64,000 nucleotides of DNA from an uncultured Bacteroidota bacterium (GCA_902560065.1 CACEKG010000002.1:26396-90395); one strand, 5' to 3'; counted from the first letter of the stretch, positions 18,793-29,478 are shown. The notes: a model not told the origin generated them from the sequence alone. Numbers and translations: made by a program.

Positions 18793-18966
18793 ATGTTAAA
18801 AAAATCAGATTATATTCTTTTAGGTGCAGCTTTTTTTAGTTTCTGTCTTTCAGTTTGGTTATGGTTTTCAGGACAGAAAGAAGAAGGATTATATGTCGGT
18901 ATATGGGTTCCATCTATTTTAGCTGCTGGGGGCTATATAAAGCAAATAATTAACAATCAGAAATAA
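18793..18966 (+). CDS. 57-aa small membrane protein
   Basis: MLKKSDYILLGAAFFSFCLSVWLWFSGQKEEGLYVGIWVPSILAAGGYIKQIINNQK*. Confidence 0.55.
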   Translation: MLKKSDYILLGAAFFSFCLSVWLWFSGQKEEGLYVGIWVPSILAAGGYIKQIINNQK

Positions 18967-19139
18967 TGAGTCTTATTGTAATATTTATTTTTGGTGTTGT
19001 TATTTTTGGTGCAGTTATTTTATCTTTTTTCCTGGGATTTTCAGAAAATAAATCGAAAACAAATAAGACTAATCAAGTTGATCCAATAGACTATGATGGA
19101 AGTGGAAACTGGAGCAGAATTCCTCCAAAAAAAAAGTAA
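18966..19139 (+). CDS. 57-aa small membrane-anchored protein
   Basis: TAATG overlap with the preceding ORF; MSLIVIFIFGVVIFGAVILSFFLGFSENKSKTNKTNQVDPIDYDGSGNWSRIPPKKK*. Confidence 0.5.
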   Translation: MSLIVIFIFGVVIFGAVILSFFLGFSENKSKTNKTNQVDPIDYDGSGNWSRIPPKKK

Positions 19140-19151
19140 TACTTTACTTAA

Positions 19152-19640
19152 ATGATTTTACCTGTGTCTTATGAAATAAAAATTAATTCTTCGAAAGAAA
19201 AATTATGGGATCTAATTTCATCTCCTGGACATTTAAATCTTTTTCATCCATTTTGTAAGAAAAACAATGTAATAGATTGGAATAAAAATGGAAAAAAAGA
19301 TATTCTTATTTATTTAAATGGTTTAAAATACATTAGAGAATTTTATAAATGGGATGAAGATTATGGCTATAGTTTATTAATTGGTAAAGAAAATGGCGAA
19401 AAATCTAAAGTTGAATGGAAAATATTATCAAGAAACAATAAAGTGTTTCTAAATATCAAAGTATTTCCATATATCTTTCATAATAAAAACAAACTGGTTT
19501 ATCTTTTTTATTATTACTTTTTCATAAAACCTATGCTAAAAAAATATCTAAGTTCTGTATTAAGAGGTATAAATTGGTATTTAAAAAACAAAAAACCAGT
19601 ACCCAAAAATAAATTTGGAAAACATTCCTGGTTTTCTTAG
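19152..19640 (+). CDS. SRPBCC-like protein
   Basis: VSYEIKINSSKEKLWDLISSPGHLNLFHPFCKKN typical N-terminus of SRPBCC/START-like fold. Confidence 0.65.
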   Translation: MILPVSYEIKINSSKEKLWDLISSPGHLNLFHPFCKKNNVIDWNKNGKKDILIYLNGLKYIREFYKWDEDYGYSLLIGKENGEKSKVEWKILSRNNKVFLNIKVFPYIFHNKNKLVYLFYYYFFIKPMLKKYLSSVLRGINWYLKNKKPVPKNKFGKHSWFS

Positions 19641-19648
19641 TTAAAAAA

Positions 19649-21304
19649 CTATCTCGATTTATATACTCTAGTTTCCCATGGACGGATTTTATTTTGATTT
19701 TTAACATTTTCATAATTTAAAATAACTAAATTATAATTGAGAGTAATTTTTTTTTCTAATCCTAAATATTTTTCACTAAAATTATGAATAATTAAAAATT
19801 CATTGTTTTCATCCCATCTTTTATATACGAATAAATATGGATGATTGGGTTCTAAATCTTTGTAGTTTCCATATACTAATGTCGCGTTCAATTTTCGAAA
19901 AGAAATTATTCTTTTATAATAATTTAATATAGAGTTTGAATCCTTTAATTGAGATGAAACATTTATATTCTTATAATTTTTATTTACTGGAATCCAAGGA
20001 TCTCCAATTGTAAAACCTGAATTTCTTTTCAAGTTCCATTGCATTGGTGTTCGAGAATTATCTCTGCTTTGTAAATGTACTGCATTTAAAAATTCGGACA
20101 TATTTTCTCCATTAATACTAGCTTCTTTCCAAGCATTAAGTGTTTCAATATCATTATAAAAATCTATAGAAGGATAAGAAACATTTGTCATTCCAATTTC
20201 ATCTCCCTGATATATATATGGAGTGCCTCTTAAAGTCATAATAAGAGTGATCAATAATTTAGCAGATTCTACTCGATATTCCTTATCATTTCCAAAACGA
20301 GATACAATTCTAGAAAAATCATGATTACCCAAAAAAATACTATTCCAACCATTATTTGCTAGCAAATTATCCCATTTAGTAAAAATTTCTTTAAATCGAA
20401 TAAAATTTAAAGGTATTGGGTCATATTTTCCTTTAGGTCCAAAATCAATTGTTAAGTGATCAAAATGAAAGATCATATTTAACTCTTTTTCATTTTCAGC
20501 AACATAATTGAGTCCATTTTTCAAATTTATTCCAGGACCTTCTCCAACTGTAACTATATCATATTTTGAAAGAACTTCTCTATTCATTTCTTTTAAAAAT
20601 TCATGAACTCTTGGTCCATTAGCATAAAATTTTTCCATCACATCTTTAAAAGACATATTATCAGGAGTGTTTTTAAAAGCTATTCTTTTAGAAATTAAAG
20701 AAATTACATCCATACGAAAACCATCTATACCCTTTGAGAGCCAAAAATCTATAATAGAATATATTTCTTTTCTTACTTTAGGATTTTCCCAATTTAAATC
20801 AGGTTGATTCTTAGTATATAAGTGAAGAAAAAACTCCTCTGTTTTATTATTCCATTTCCAAACTCTTCCTCCAAAAACTGATCTCCAGTTGTTTGGAAAT
20901 TCATTAATTTTTCCATCCTTCCAGATATAATAATCATGATAAGGATTAAGTTTACTTTTTTTAGCCTCTTTAAACCAATTATGTTGATCTGATGTGTGAT
21001 TAACAACTAAATCCATAATTATTTTTAGTCCTTTTAAATGAACTTTTTCAATTAATTCATCTAAAGCTTTATTTCCACCAAAATCTTTATTGATTTCTTT
21101 ATAATTAGATATATCATAACCATTATCAATACCTGGAGAATCATAAATGGGACAAATCCAAATTATATCTACTCCTAATGATTTTATATAATCTAACTTT
21201 TCTATTATTCCATTAATATCTCCTATACCATTTCCTGAGGAATCTTTAAAAGAACGAGGATAAATTTGATAAACAATGGATTCTTTCCACCAACTCTTTT
21301 TCAC
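19649..21304 (-). CDS. GH13 alpha-glucosidase (oligo-1,6-glucosidase type)
   Basis: WWKESIVYQIYPRSFKDSSGNGIGDINGI, DLVVNHTSDQHNWF, GFRMDVI, TVGEGPG, GNHDFSR. Confidence 0.93.
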   Translation of the reverse strand: MKKSWWKESIVYQIYPRSFKDSSGNGIGDINGIIEKLDYIKSLGVDIIWICPIYDSPGIDNGYDISNYKEINKDFGGNKALDELIEKVHLKGLKIIMDLVVNHTSDQHNWFKEAKKSKLNPYHDYYIWKDGKINEFPNNWRSVFGGRVWKWNNKTEEFFLHLYTKNQPDLNWENPKVRKEIYSIIDFWLSKGIDGFRMDVISLISKRIAFKNTPDNMSFKDVMEKFYANGPRVHEFLKEMNREVLSKYDIVTVGEGPGINLKNGLNYVAENEKELNMIFHFDHLTIDFGPKGKYDPIPLNFIRFKEIFTKWDNLLANNGWNSIFLGNHDFSRIVSRFGNDKEYRVESAKLLITLIMTLRGTPYIYQGDEIGMTNVSYPSIDFYNDIETLNAWKEASINGENMSEFLNAVHLQSRDNSRTPMQWNLKRNSGFTIGDPWIPVNKNYKNINVSSQLKDSNSILNYYKRIISFRKLNATLVYGNYKDLEPNHPYLFVYKRWDENNEFLIIHNFSEKYLGLEKKITLNYNLVILNYENVKNQNKIRPWETRVYKSR

Positions 21305-21307
21305 GGT

Positions 21308-22885
21308 CTATACTTTAAATAAAACAATAAAAATAGTGACTATACATATTAATAAAACAAATGCCCAAACCTTGTAATCATTATACCATTTTGAATAATC
21401 ATTGTCTTGGTTAATTAATTTAGCATTATATGTGAATTGAGAGATTATTTCATCACTAGGAGGTGGCTTTAAATTACTAAGGAAAATGAAAATTAAAGTT
21501 GAAAAGGCAACTACAATTCCAGCGTTTATTGTAAAGTGGATTGACCATAGATCAAACTGTTGTAAAATAAATAATGATAACCCTAATAATGTTCCTATAA
21601 TTAAAGTCATAAATGCTCCATATGCGTTTCCTTTTTTATAAAAAACACCAACTAAAAAAAGAACTACAATTGGTGGGACAAAAATTGTATACATTTGTTG
21701 AAGATATACCCATATTCCACCAAAATACTGAATCATTGGAGCCCAAAGAGCTGCAATAATCATTAAAACAAAAGTCGAAATACGACCATATTTAAGAATA
21801 TCAGTAGGAGTTAAGTTTTTTATATTTGGTTTTATAAAATCAATAACAACAAGAGTTGAAGAAGAATTTAATGTTGAATCAACACTTGACATAATCGCTG
21901 AAATTAATCCTGCTAAAACTAAACCTACCAAACCTATAGGTAAAGCTTTAACAACAATAGTAGGAAAAACCATGTCTGGATTATCAATACCTGAATAAAT
22001 ACTGATTGCCATAGCTCCAGGTATTACCATAATAAATAATGGAATTAGTTTTAAAAAACCTCCTAAAAGAACACCCCAACGAGCATTTTTTATATCCTTA
22101 GCTCCTAATACTCTTTGAACTATATATTGATTAGTAGACCAATACCAAAATCCTAATAAAGGAGCTCCTAAAAATAATCCTGGCCATGGTAAAGTGCTAT
22201 CATTAATAGGTCGATAAATTGAAAAATGACCTTCTGGAGCTGCAGCAATCATTTTTTCAATTGAAAAGTCAATTTTTTCAAAAAGTATATAGGTTAAAAT
22301 TGTACTTCCTGTTATTAAGACTATAGCTTGTAAAGTATCTGTATAAACTACAGCTTTAAGCCCACCAAAAGCAGTATAAATTCCTGCAATGAAAGCTAAT
22401 ACGATAGTTGTTTGCCAGATTATAAGATTTGGAAAAAATGTTTTCAATACAATTGCTCCAGCATAAAGTCCTCCCGCAGTTTCAACCAATATACTTGTAA
22501 GTATAGTTACTATCGAGAAAAATACTTGAGAGCGTCTATCAAATCGTTTTCCTAGAAATTCAGGAATTGTAGTAATTTTTGAATTCAGATATAGCGGAAC
22601 AAAAATCAATGCTGCTATAATTAAAGGAATCCCTGAAATCCACTCATATACAGATTGAACAATTCCACTTGAGTATGCCGCTCCAGTGAGTCCAACAATA
22701 GTTGTGCTTGAAATATTTGAAGCAAATAAGGATAATCCTATAACTCCCCATGTAAGACTTCTGCCTCCTAAAAAAAGATCCTCTCCAGTACTTGTTTTTC
22801 TAGCTACCCAAAACCCTAGAAATAAAACTATAAAAAAATAAAAAACAATTATCCATAAATCAATTGAACTAATTTGAGTCTCCAT
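21308..22885 (-). CDS. sodium:solute symporter (SSS family, SGLT-like sugar transporter)
   Basis: GRSLTWGVIGLSLFASNISSTTIVGLTGAAY and 13-14 TM pattern. Confidence 0.9.
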   Translation of the reverse strand: METQISSIDLWIIVFYFFIVLFLGFWVARKTSTGEDLFLGGRSLTWGVIGLSLFASNISSTTIVGLTGAAYSSGIVQSVYEWISGIPLIIAALIFVPLYLNSKITTIPEFLGKRFDRRSQVFFSIVTILTSILVETAGGLYAGAIVLKTFFPNLIIWQTTIVLAFIAGIYTAFGGLKAVVYTDTLQAIVLITGSTILTYILFEKIDFSIEKMIAAAPEGHFSIYRPINDSTLPWPGLFLGAPLLGFWYWSTNQYIVQRVLGAKDIKNARWGVLLGGFLKLIPLFIMVIPGAMAISIYSGIDNPDMVFPTIVVKALPIGLVGLVLAGLISAIMSSVDSTLNSSSTLVVIDFIKPNIKNLTPTDILKYGRISTFVLMIIAALWAPMIQYFGGIWVYLQQMYTIFVPPIVVLFLVGVFYKKGNAYGAFMTLIIGTLLGLSLFILQQFDLWSIHFTINAGIVVAFSTLIFIFLSNLKPPPSDEIISQFTYNAKLINQDNDYSKWYNDYKVWAFVLLICIVTIFIVLFKV

Positions 22886-22946
22886 AAAATTTTAAAAATC
22901 TTTTTTAAGATAATCAAATAATAATATTATGTATTAATTTTATCAT

Positions 22947-23273
22947 ATGGATTCTGATATAATTGCTCTTATTTCTGTATTATTTTGTGAAATGATTTTT
23001 GTAATAATTGCTTATACCATTAATGAAAAAAATGCCAAATATTTACTCTCTGGATATAACACAATGTCAAAAGAAGACCAAAAAAAATTTGATCTAAAAA
23101 ACTATCTAATATTTTTTAAAAAATTTTTTCTTAACCTAACACTATATTCCGCTTTAATTTTTCTTTTATTCTATATTCTCTATGATGGGATAACTGCATC
23201 ACTTATTTGGTGTATTTCAATATTTATCCCAATGCCATATATGATATACAAAGGAAATAAATTTAAAAAATGA
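22947..23273 (+). CDS. DUF3784-like membrane protein
   Basis: NEKNAKYLLSGYNTMSKEDQKKFD signature. Confidence 0.7.
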   Translation: MDSDIIALISVLFCEMIFVIIAYTINEKNAKYLLSGYNTMSKEDQKKFDLKNYLIFFKKFFLNLTLYSALIFLLFYILYDGITASLIWCISIFIPMPYMIYKGNKFKK

Positions 23274-23884
23274 AAAGAAAGCTTCCTGTAGATGTTTTTA
23301 GTGATTGGGCTATAAATGGAAAAGATGTGGGTATGGAAAAAAATCATAAGTTCTCAGTAGATAATATGATTAAATTTTCAATAAAAAAGCTAGATTATTT
23401 TACTTTTTTAGATGCTGGCTGTGGAAATGGTTGGGTTGTACGGAAAGTATCAAAACTAAATAAATGCATCAAATCTATCGGAATTGATGGATCTCAAAAA
23501 ATGATTGAAAAAGCAAAATCTATTGATAAAAAAAATAAATACTACTGTGAAGATTTACTTGATTGGAAACCGAAAAATAAAATTGATTTAGTTCACTCAA
23601 TGGAAGTTTTTTATTACTTCAAAAACCCTAAAAAACTTATAAAGCATATTTATTCATCATGGTTAAAAAAAAATTCAAGACTTATAATGGGGATAGATTA
23701 TTATTACGAAAATAAAATCTCACACTCATGGCCAAATGAATGTGGAATATCAATAATGAGTCTTTTTTCTGAAAAAAAATGGGAAAATTTCTTTTTTGAA
23801 GTTGGATTTAAAGAAATTAAAACTTGGAAGGTTGGAGAAACAAAAAAATGGAGAGGAACTTTAGTAATAACTGGAATCAAATAA
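23270..23884 (+). CDS. class I SAM-dependent methyltransferase
   Basis: FLDAGCGNGWVVRKVS, GIDGSQKMIEKAK. Confidence 0.85.
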   Translation: MKRKLPVDVFSDWAINGKDVGMEKNHKFSVDNMIKFSIKKLDYFTFLDAGCGNGWVVRKVSKLNKCIKSIGIDGSQKMIEKAKSIDKKNKYYCEDLLDWKPKNKIDLVHSMEVFYYFKNPKKLIKHIYSSWLKKNSRLIMGIDYYYENKISHSWPNECGISIMSLFSEKKWENFFFEVGFKEIKTWKVGETKKWRGTLVITGIK

Positions 23885-23904
23885 TAAAATATTTAATCAT
23901 ATAA

Positions 23905-23912
23905 TACATTTG
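23905..23912 (+). promoter_or_regulatory. putative -7 promoter element TACATTTG
   Basis: Matches TAnnTTTG upstream of ATG 23949. Confidence 0.35.
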
Positions 23913-23948
23913 AAATTTAAACGTTTAAAAAACTAAATAAAAAAAGCT

Positions 23949-24464
23949 ATGTTTTATAATTATAAACTTTTACTTTCATTTTTATTGATATTTTCATTTA
24001 ATTTTTTGCAGGGTCAAAAAATTTTATTTGACTCTCTTACATACAAAATGCCTATTAAAAATGCAAAAGCTTATATTAAAACAAATAAAAAGAAATATAA
24101 AAACTTTTCTTTAGGGAAAGGAACTTCGTATTCTATAAGAAATAACTCGCTTGTTGAAAAAAATGAAGAACTTGTAGAAGTATCATTTTGGAGTAAAAAA
24201 AATCTTAATCTAAAACAAGCAGAAGAATATTTAGTTTCAACAAAAGCATTTTTGGAATCGAAAAATTATAAAGTTGTTTACTCTCAAGAAAATTGGTCAA
24301 AACCATTATTAATGAACAAAAACAAACCTTGTATTAGGTTTGTTGATGAAAATAAAAATGTTGTTCTTGCCATGGAACCAAGAGGTCAAGGAAGTGTTTA
24401 CAATGTCTTTTTAACTTACTACAATTTTGATTGGTTTATTAATCAAGCAAAAGGAACTAATTAA
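23949..24464 (+). CDS. hypothetical secreted protein
   Basis: Signal peptide LLLSFLLIFSFNFLQGQ; no family recognised. Confidence 0.65.
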   Translation: MFYNYKLLLSFLLIFSFNFLQGQKILFDSLTYKMPIKNAKAYIKTNKKKYKNFSLGKGTSYSIRNNSLVEKNEELVEVSFWSKKNLNLKQAEEYLVSTKAFLESKNYKVVYSQENWSKPLLMNKNKPCIRFVDENKNVVLAMEPRGQGSVYNVFLTYYNFDWFINQAKGTN

Positions 24465-24466
24465 TT

Positions 24467-25402
24467 CTATAAATCTATATTAATACCTAAACCAAAGATT
24501 TCTCTAATTTGCAGCTTTTTTATTAAGTCATCATCGTAAATAAAATGAATAATTAAATTACTGGATATCTTATCATTAACCTTGAATCTAAAATCCATAT
24601 TCCAATCAATATCTATATTTTTTGTTTTCTCTAAATAATTAATATAAGTGTTAAATTTATTCTCTAAAGTAATATTAGTCACTAAATTAAATTTTATGTT
24701 TCCTGTAACTGAAGCTCCAAAAAAGAACTTACTTACTTTATTTGGATCCACACCAAAATATTTTTGATCTTCAGTTAAATTCTTTGTATAACTAGAATTA
24801 ACCATAATAACTCGAGCTGCAAGAGGTGACATATTAATCCAATAAATTGGTTCTTTTTTTATATATAAACCAAAGCCCCCTTGAATAATTGCTGGTGAGA
24901 AAAATTCTGATATTTTTTCTCGATTAAATTCTTCACCTGAAGTTAATGGATAATTATAACCTGGTCTTAATTGTGTCTTGAGGTTTACATAAACAGAATA
25001 ACTTGATAATCTATTTATTTGCTTTCCAATTAATGAATTAATTTCTATTCTATCATCTGTTTTTTTGGTATAATCATTTCCTTTAATATAAGTTGCTCCA
25101 AGAGATAACAAGAAATTTGTATCCCAAATTAATCCATTTCTATCGGAATAATTATAATTATAATCCATTCCAAATAAACCTGTAATAGAACTTTCTCCTC
25201 CTGAAATCCAATTGGAAAAATAGGCCTGATTTAGAGTAAATCTAGTATTGCCATAAAATTTTGATCTTTTTCCTCCCAATTCTGATTGAATTATTGCCCC
25301 AAAGGGAATTGAATCCATCATCATTTCATTTTCCTGACTAAATAATAATGAACATGAAAAAGTTAAAACTGTAATAAAAAAAATAAATTTTGATCTGATC
25401 AT
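24467..25402 (-). CDS. DUF3078-family outer-membrane-like protein
   Basis: FTLNQAYFSNWISGGESSITGLFGMDYNYNY signature. Confidence 0.8.
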   Translation of the reverse strand: MIRSKFIFFITVLTFSCSLLFSQENEMMMDSIPFGAIIQSELGGKRSKFYGNTRFTLNQAYFSNWISGGESSITGLFGMDYNYNYSDRNGLIWDTNFLLSLGATYIKGNDYTKKTDDRIEINSLIGKQINRLSSYSVYVNLKTQLRPGYNYPLTSGEEFNREKISEFFSPAIIQGGFGLYIKKEPIYWINMSPLAARVIMVNSSYTKNLTEDQKYFGVDPNKVSKFFFGASVTGNIKFNLVTNITLENKFNTYINYLEKTKNIDIDWNMDFRFKVNDKISSNLIIHFIYDDDLIKKLQIREIFGLGINIDL

Positions 25403-25414
25403 TAAAATAATTTT

Positions 25415-26836
25415 TTAATTCTTAATTAATCCTATAGGTCTTACTTCACTTCCTTTAATACCTTTTAAACTATTCCCTAAAATTAAACTAATAGAATCTG
25501 ATATCTTATCAATTTTTTTTACAATATTAGGATATAAATCCACAACATTCTTTTTTTCTTTAGGATCATTAATCAAATTATATAACTCTGGAGAATTTAT
25601 ATAATTAGTCTCATATTTTATTGGTGTTCCATCAGATTTACCTTTTTTTCCATTTAAGCTTCTGTATGAATGACTTAAATAATATTTCCAGTCTTTGTGT
25701 CTGATTGCATGTAATTCATTTTCTCTATAATAAAAAAATAAATTTTCATGAGGAGATTTATATGTTTTTCCAGTCAATAATGGAACTAAAGATTTTCCAT
25801 CTATTTTATGCTTTACATTATCACTCTTTGAAAACTCTTTTATAGTTGGCAACCAATCAATCCCCATAACTGGAGCATCAATAATAGTATTAGGTTTTAT
25901 ATTCTTTGGAAAAGAGATAATAGCAGGAACTCTATTACCTCCTTCCCAACATGTCCCTTTACCTTCTCTGTAAATTCCAGGTGAACCTGAATGTGTACCA
26001 TATGACAACCAAGGCCCATTATCTGATGTAAAAATTATTACTGTATTATTTACCAAATTATTTTTCTTTAAAACATCATAAATTCTTCCAAAAGAAAAAT
26101 CAATTTCATTTATTACATCTCCATAAATTCCCCTTGCTTGAGTGCCTAAAAAATTATTCTTAGCAAAAAGAGGGACATGAGGTTGAGGATGAGGGATATA
26201 TAGAAAAAAAGGAGTTTTCTTATTTTTTTCTATAAAATTTATTGCTCTATCTGTTATAGCTTCAGTTAAAAATGATTGATCCTCAATTGTTTTCAGTATA
26301 TTTTCATTTTCATATAATTTTAAATCATCAAAATTAAAAATTGTTCCTTGTTCGGGGTGATATGGCCACATATCATTAGAATATAAAATTCCATAAAACT
26401 CATCAAAACCATGTCTTGTTGGAAAAAATTCTGGAGCATCACCTAAATGCCATTTTCCAAAAATTCCAGTAGAATATCCCTTGTCTTTTAACATTTCAGC
26501 AATTGTAGTTTCTTGAATATTAATCCCTTTTTTTGAATTAGGCATAAATGCACCATAAATGCTAATCCTGTCTGAATATGATCCAGTTAAAATAGATGCC
26601 CTTGAAGCAGAACATACTGGTTGAGTTGCATAATAGGAAGTAAATCTTGCTCCTTGTGAAGCTAAAAAATCAATATTTGGAGTTAAAATATCATCAGCTC
26701 CATAAACCCCTAAATCACCATAGCCTTGATCATCTGTTAAAATAAAAATAATATTTGGAGGCGTAAATATTTCATTTCTACATGAGAAAAGAAAAAAGAT
26801 TAGAAAGATTAAACTAATATATTTTTTAAAAAACAT
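25415..26836 (-). CDS. sulfatase (arylsulfatase family), lipoprotein
   Basis: NIIFILTDDQGYGDLGVYG, CSASRASILTG (CxAxR formylglycine motif), FGKWHLG; MFFKKYISLIFLIFFLFSC lipobox, so start set at 26836. Confidence 0.92.
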   Translation of the reverse strand: MFFKKYISLIFLIFFLFSCRNEIFTPPNIIFILTDDQGYGDLGVYGADDILTPNIDFLASQGARFTSYYATQPVCSASRASILTGSYSDRISIYGAFMPNSKKGINIQETTIAEMLKDKGYSTGIFGKWHLGDAPEFFPTRHGFDEFYGILYSNDMWPYHPEQGTIFNFDDLKLYENENILKTIEDQSFLTEAITDRAINFIEKNKKTPFFLYIPHPQPHVPLFAKNNFLGTQARGIYGDVINEIDFSFGRIYDVLKKNNLVNNTVIIFTSDNGPWLSYGTHSGSPGIYREGKGTCWEGGNRVPAIISFPKNIKPNTIIDAPVMGIDWLPTIKEFSKSDNVKHKIDGKSLVPLLTGKTYKSPHENLFFYYRENELHAIRHKDWKYYLSHSYRSLNGKKGKSDGTPIKYETNYINSPELYNLINDPKEKKNVVDLYPNIVKKIDKISDSISLILGNSLKGIKGSEVRPIGLIKN

Positions 26837-26882
26837 AAAATATTTTAAAGAAAGGGCAAATTTAATAAATGAATTACAAAAA

Positions 26883-27326
26883 TTATTTTGAGACTGATGT
26901 GTGATCACTAATTATAAACCATTTTTCATTTTCTTTTTTCCATATTAAAGAAAAAAAACCTTTACTATCGCCTATTTTTCTTTTTAAATAAAAACTTCCT
27001 TGCATTTGAATTATATGTTCGCTTAGTTTTTGGAAATTTATAATTTTAAATTTTAAATTTCCCATTAAAGTCCTATTAGAATAATTATTTAAATATCTTT
27101 TTTTTGTTTCTTCCCAACCATATATAGATCCACTTGATCCAGTAAATACTATTTTGTCAGATTTTAAATACCCTTCCATAAATTTATTTATATTTCCCTC
27201 ATTCCATGCATCCTCCTGAAATTTTAAAACCTTAACAATCGAAATAGAATCTTTTAAACTAATCCTAGTCTGACCACAAACTGAAAATGTTAATAATAAA
27301 AAAATTAGAAATTTATAATTAGTCAA
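26883..27326 (-). CDS. DUF4440 / NTF2-like secreted protein
   Basis: FQEDAWNEGNINKFMEGYLKSDKIVFTGSSG...WFIISDHTS. Confidence 0.75.
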   Translation of the reverse strand: MTNYKFLIFLLLTFSVCGQTRISLKDSISIVKVLKFQEDAWNEGNINKFMEGYLKSDKIVFTGSSGSIYGWEETKKRYLNNYSNRTLMGNLKFKIINFQKLSEHIIQMQGSFYLKRKIGDSKGFFSLIWKKENEKWFIISDHTSVSK

Positions 27327-27341
27327 AAGTTTGTTTTTAAG

Positions 27342-29270
27342 TTAAAAATGATATCTTTTAAATGCTTCAATTGCTTCATAATCTGAAAGACCTAAATTCC
27401 TATACTTTTTTGCAGTTTCTGCATTTCTTTGCTCTGCTCTAACCCAAAATTCTCTTTGGTCATTTCCTTGATACATCACTCCATCTTTTTGAGATTGATG
27501 GAAAAAAATTGCATTTCTTTTTCTTAAAACTTGATCTGGACTCATAGGGACAGCCATATCAATTTCATAAGTTTCCCATTCATGCCAAGCACCTCTATAT
27601 AACCAAACCCAACAATCCTTCATAAAAGGTTCTTTTTTTAAACTTTTAATAGCCTTAAAAATTATTTCTAAACAAACTCTGTGAGTTCCATGAGGATCTG
27701 CTAAATCACCTGCAGCATAAATTTGATGAGGTTTTATTTTTTTAATTAAATTTTTAGTTATTTCAATATCATTTCTAGAAATTGGATTTTTTGATACAGT
27801 TCCCGTTTCATAGAATGGAAGATTCAAAAAATGAACCTGATTATCAGGAATTCCAATATATCTTGTAGCTCCAAGTGACTCTCTTTTTCTTATAGAGCTC
27901 TTAAGTTTTCTTATTATATTTGGATCAGGATTTTTATTTCCTTTAGATTTAAACTTATTGATTATTTCCTCGTATTCCTTTTTAATTTTGTCGGGGAACA
28001 TATCATGAGTTACTTCTAAAAACTTAGATGCATCTTCATTTGAAACGGCAATATTTCCAGAAGTTTGGTAGGCAACATTAACTTCATTTCCATGAGAAAC
28101 TAATCTGTCAAAAGTTCCCCCCATTGATATTACATCATCATCTGGATGAGGACTAAAAATTATTACTTTTTTTGGATGAGGAGATTTCCTTTCAGGTCTT
28201 TTTGAATCATCTGAATCAGGTTTTCCCCCTGGCCATCCTGTAATTGTATGTTGTAATTTATTAAACATTTTAATGTTTAAATCATAACTAGATCCACTTG
28301 CATTCAATAAATCAACCATTCCATTTTCTTTATAATCACTATCAGTTAATTTTAATATTGACTTACCAGTTTTTTCACAAAGCCAAATAACAGCTCTTGC
28401 ACTATTTTCTATATTCCATTCATATGCCCCAACTAACCATGGAGTTTTAACTCGAGTTAATTCTGAAGAAGATTCATTATCTAAAACTAAAGTTGTATTC
28501 TTATGATGTTGCAAATATGATGTAGGAATTAAAGATGTAGTTTTTCCTTCTATTGCTTTTTTTAGAATTAAAGCTTTATTTGATCCCCATGCCATTAAAA
28601 TTATTCTTTTAGCACCTAAAATAGTTTGAATACCCATTGTTATTGCTTCTCTTGGAACATTTTCAATTCCTTGAAAAGATTTTGCAGCATCAAAACGTGT
28701 TACATCATCTAACTTAACTAACCTAGTTTGAGAATTAAAATGAGAACCTGGTTCATTAAAACCTATATGCCCTGTTCTACCTATTCCCAAAATTTGAAGA
28801 TCTATTCCCCCAGCCTTAATGATTTTTTTTTCATAATCATTACATGATTTTCTAACTTTTTCAAATGAAATTTCACCATTTGGAATGTTAATATTTTCTT
28901 TGGGTATATCAATATGATTAAATAAATTCTCATTCATGAAATAATCATAACTGTTAATATCGTTTTTACTTAATGGAAAATACTCATCTAAATTAAAAGT
29001 AATTACATTTTTAAAACTAAGTCCTTCTTCTTTATGCATTCTAATTAATTCTCTATAAACACTTAAAGGCGAAGAACCTGTTGCTAAACCTAAAACACAA
29101 TTCTTTTTTTGAGATTGTTTTTCCTTAATAAGTTGAGCAATAGAAAGAGCTATAGATAATGATCCCTCATCAGAATTATTATAAATAATATTATGAAGTT
29201 TTTCAAATCTAGTTTCTTCAAAACTTCCTGGAGGTTTATATTTTATAACCTTACTTTTATTTTGATTCAT
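27342..29270 (-). CDS. nagB: glucosamine-6-phosphate deaminase fused to PIG-L/LmbE-like deacetylase domain
   Basis: N-terminal GLATGSSPLSVYRELIRMH, FNLDEYFPL, GIGRTGHIGFNEPG; C-terminal IIFSPHPDDDVISMGGT. Confidence 0.93.
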   Translation of the reverse strand: MNQNKSKVIKYKPPGSFEETRFEKLHNIIYNNSDEGSLSIALSIAQLIKEKQSQKKNCVLGLATGSSPLSVYRELIRMHKEEGLSFKNVITFNLDEYFPLSKNDINSYDYFMNENLFNHIDIPKENINIPNGEISFEKVRKSCNDYEKKIIKAGGIDLQILGIGRTGHIGFNEPGSHFNSQTRLVKLDDVTRFDAAKSFQGIENVPREAITMGIQTILGAKRIILMAWGSNKALILKKAIEGKTTSLIPTSYLQHHKNTTLVLDNESSSELTRVKTPWLVGAYEWNIENSARAVIWLCEKTGKSILKLTDSDYKENGMVDLLNASGSSYDLNIKMFNKLQHTITGWPGGKPDSDDSKRPERKSPHPKKVIIFSPHPDDDVISMGGTFDRLVSHGNEVNVAYQTSGNIAVSNEDASKFLEVTHDMFPDKIKKEYEEIINKFKSKGNKNPDPNIIRKLKSSIRKRESLGATRYIGIPDNQVHFLNLPFYETGTVSKNPISRNDIEITKNLIKKIKPHQIYAAGDLADPHGTHRVCLEIIFKAIKSLKKEPFMKDCWVWLYRGAWHEWETYEIDMAVPMSPDQVLRKRNAIFFHQSQKDGVMYQGNDQREFWVRAEQRNAETAKKYRNLGLSDYEAIEAFKRYHF

Positions 29271-29478
29271 TATTTATAAAAATGATTTTAATTAAGCAAA
29301 GATAAACATATCTTAAATTCATTTATTTCTTTAGTTAATTTCATTTTTTAAAATAAAAAAATCAAATTATTTAATCTTAACAAAATCTAATAAATTTTTG
29401 AAAATTATATACTTTAAGAAATTATATTTACCATTAATTTATATTGAAAATTACACATGTAAATTAATAATTAAAAGC

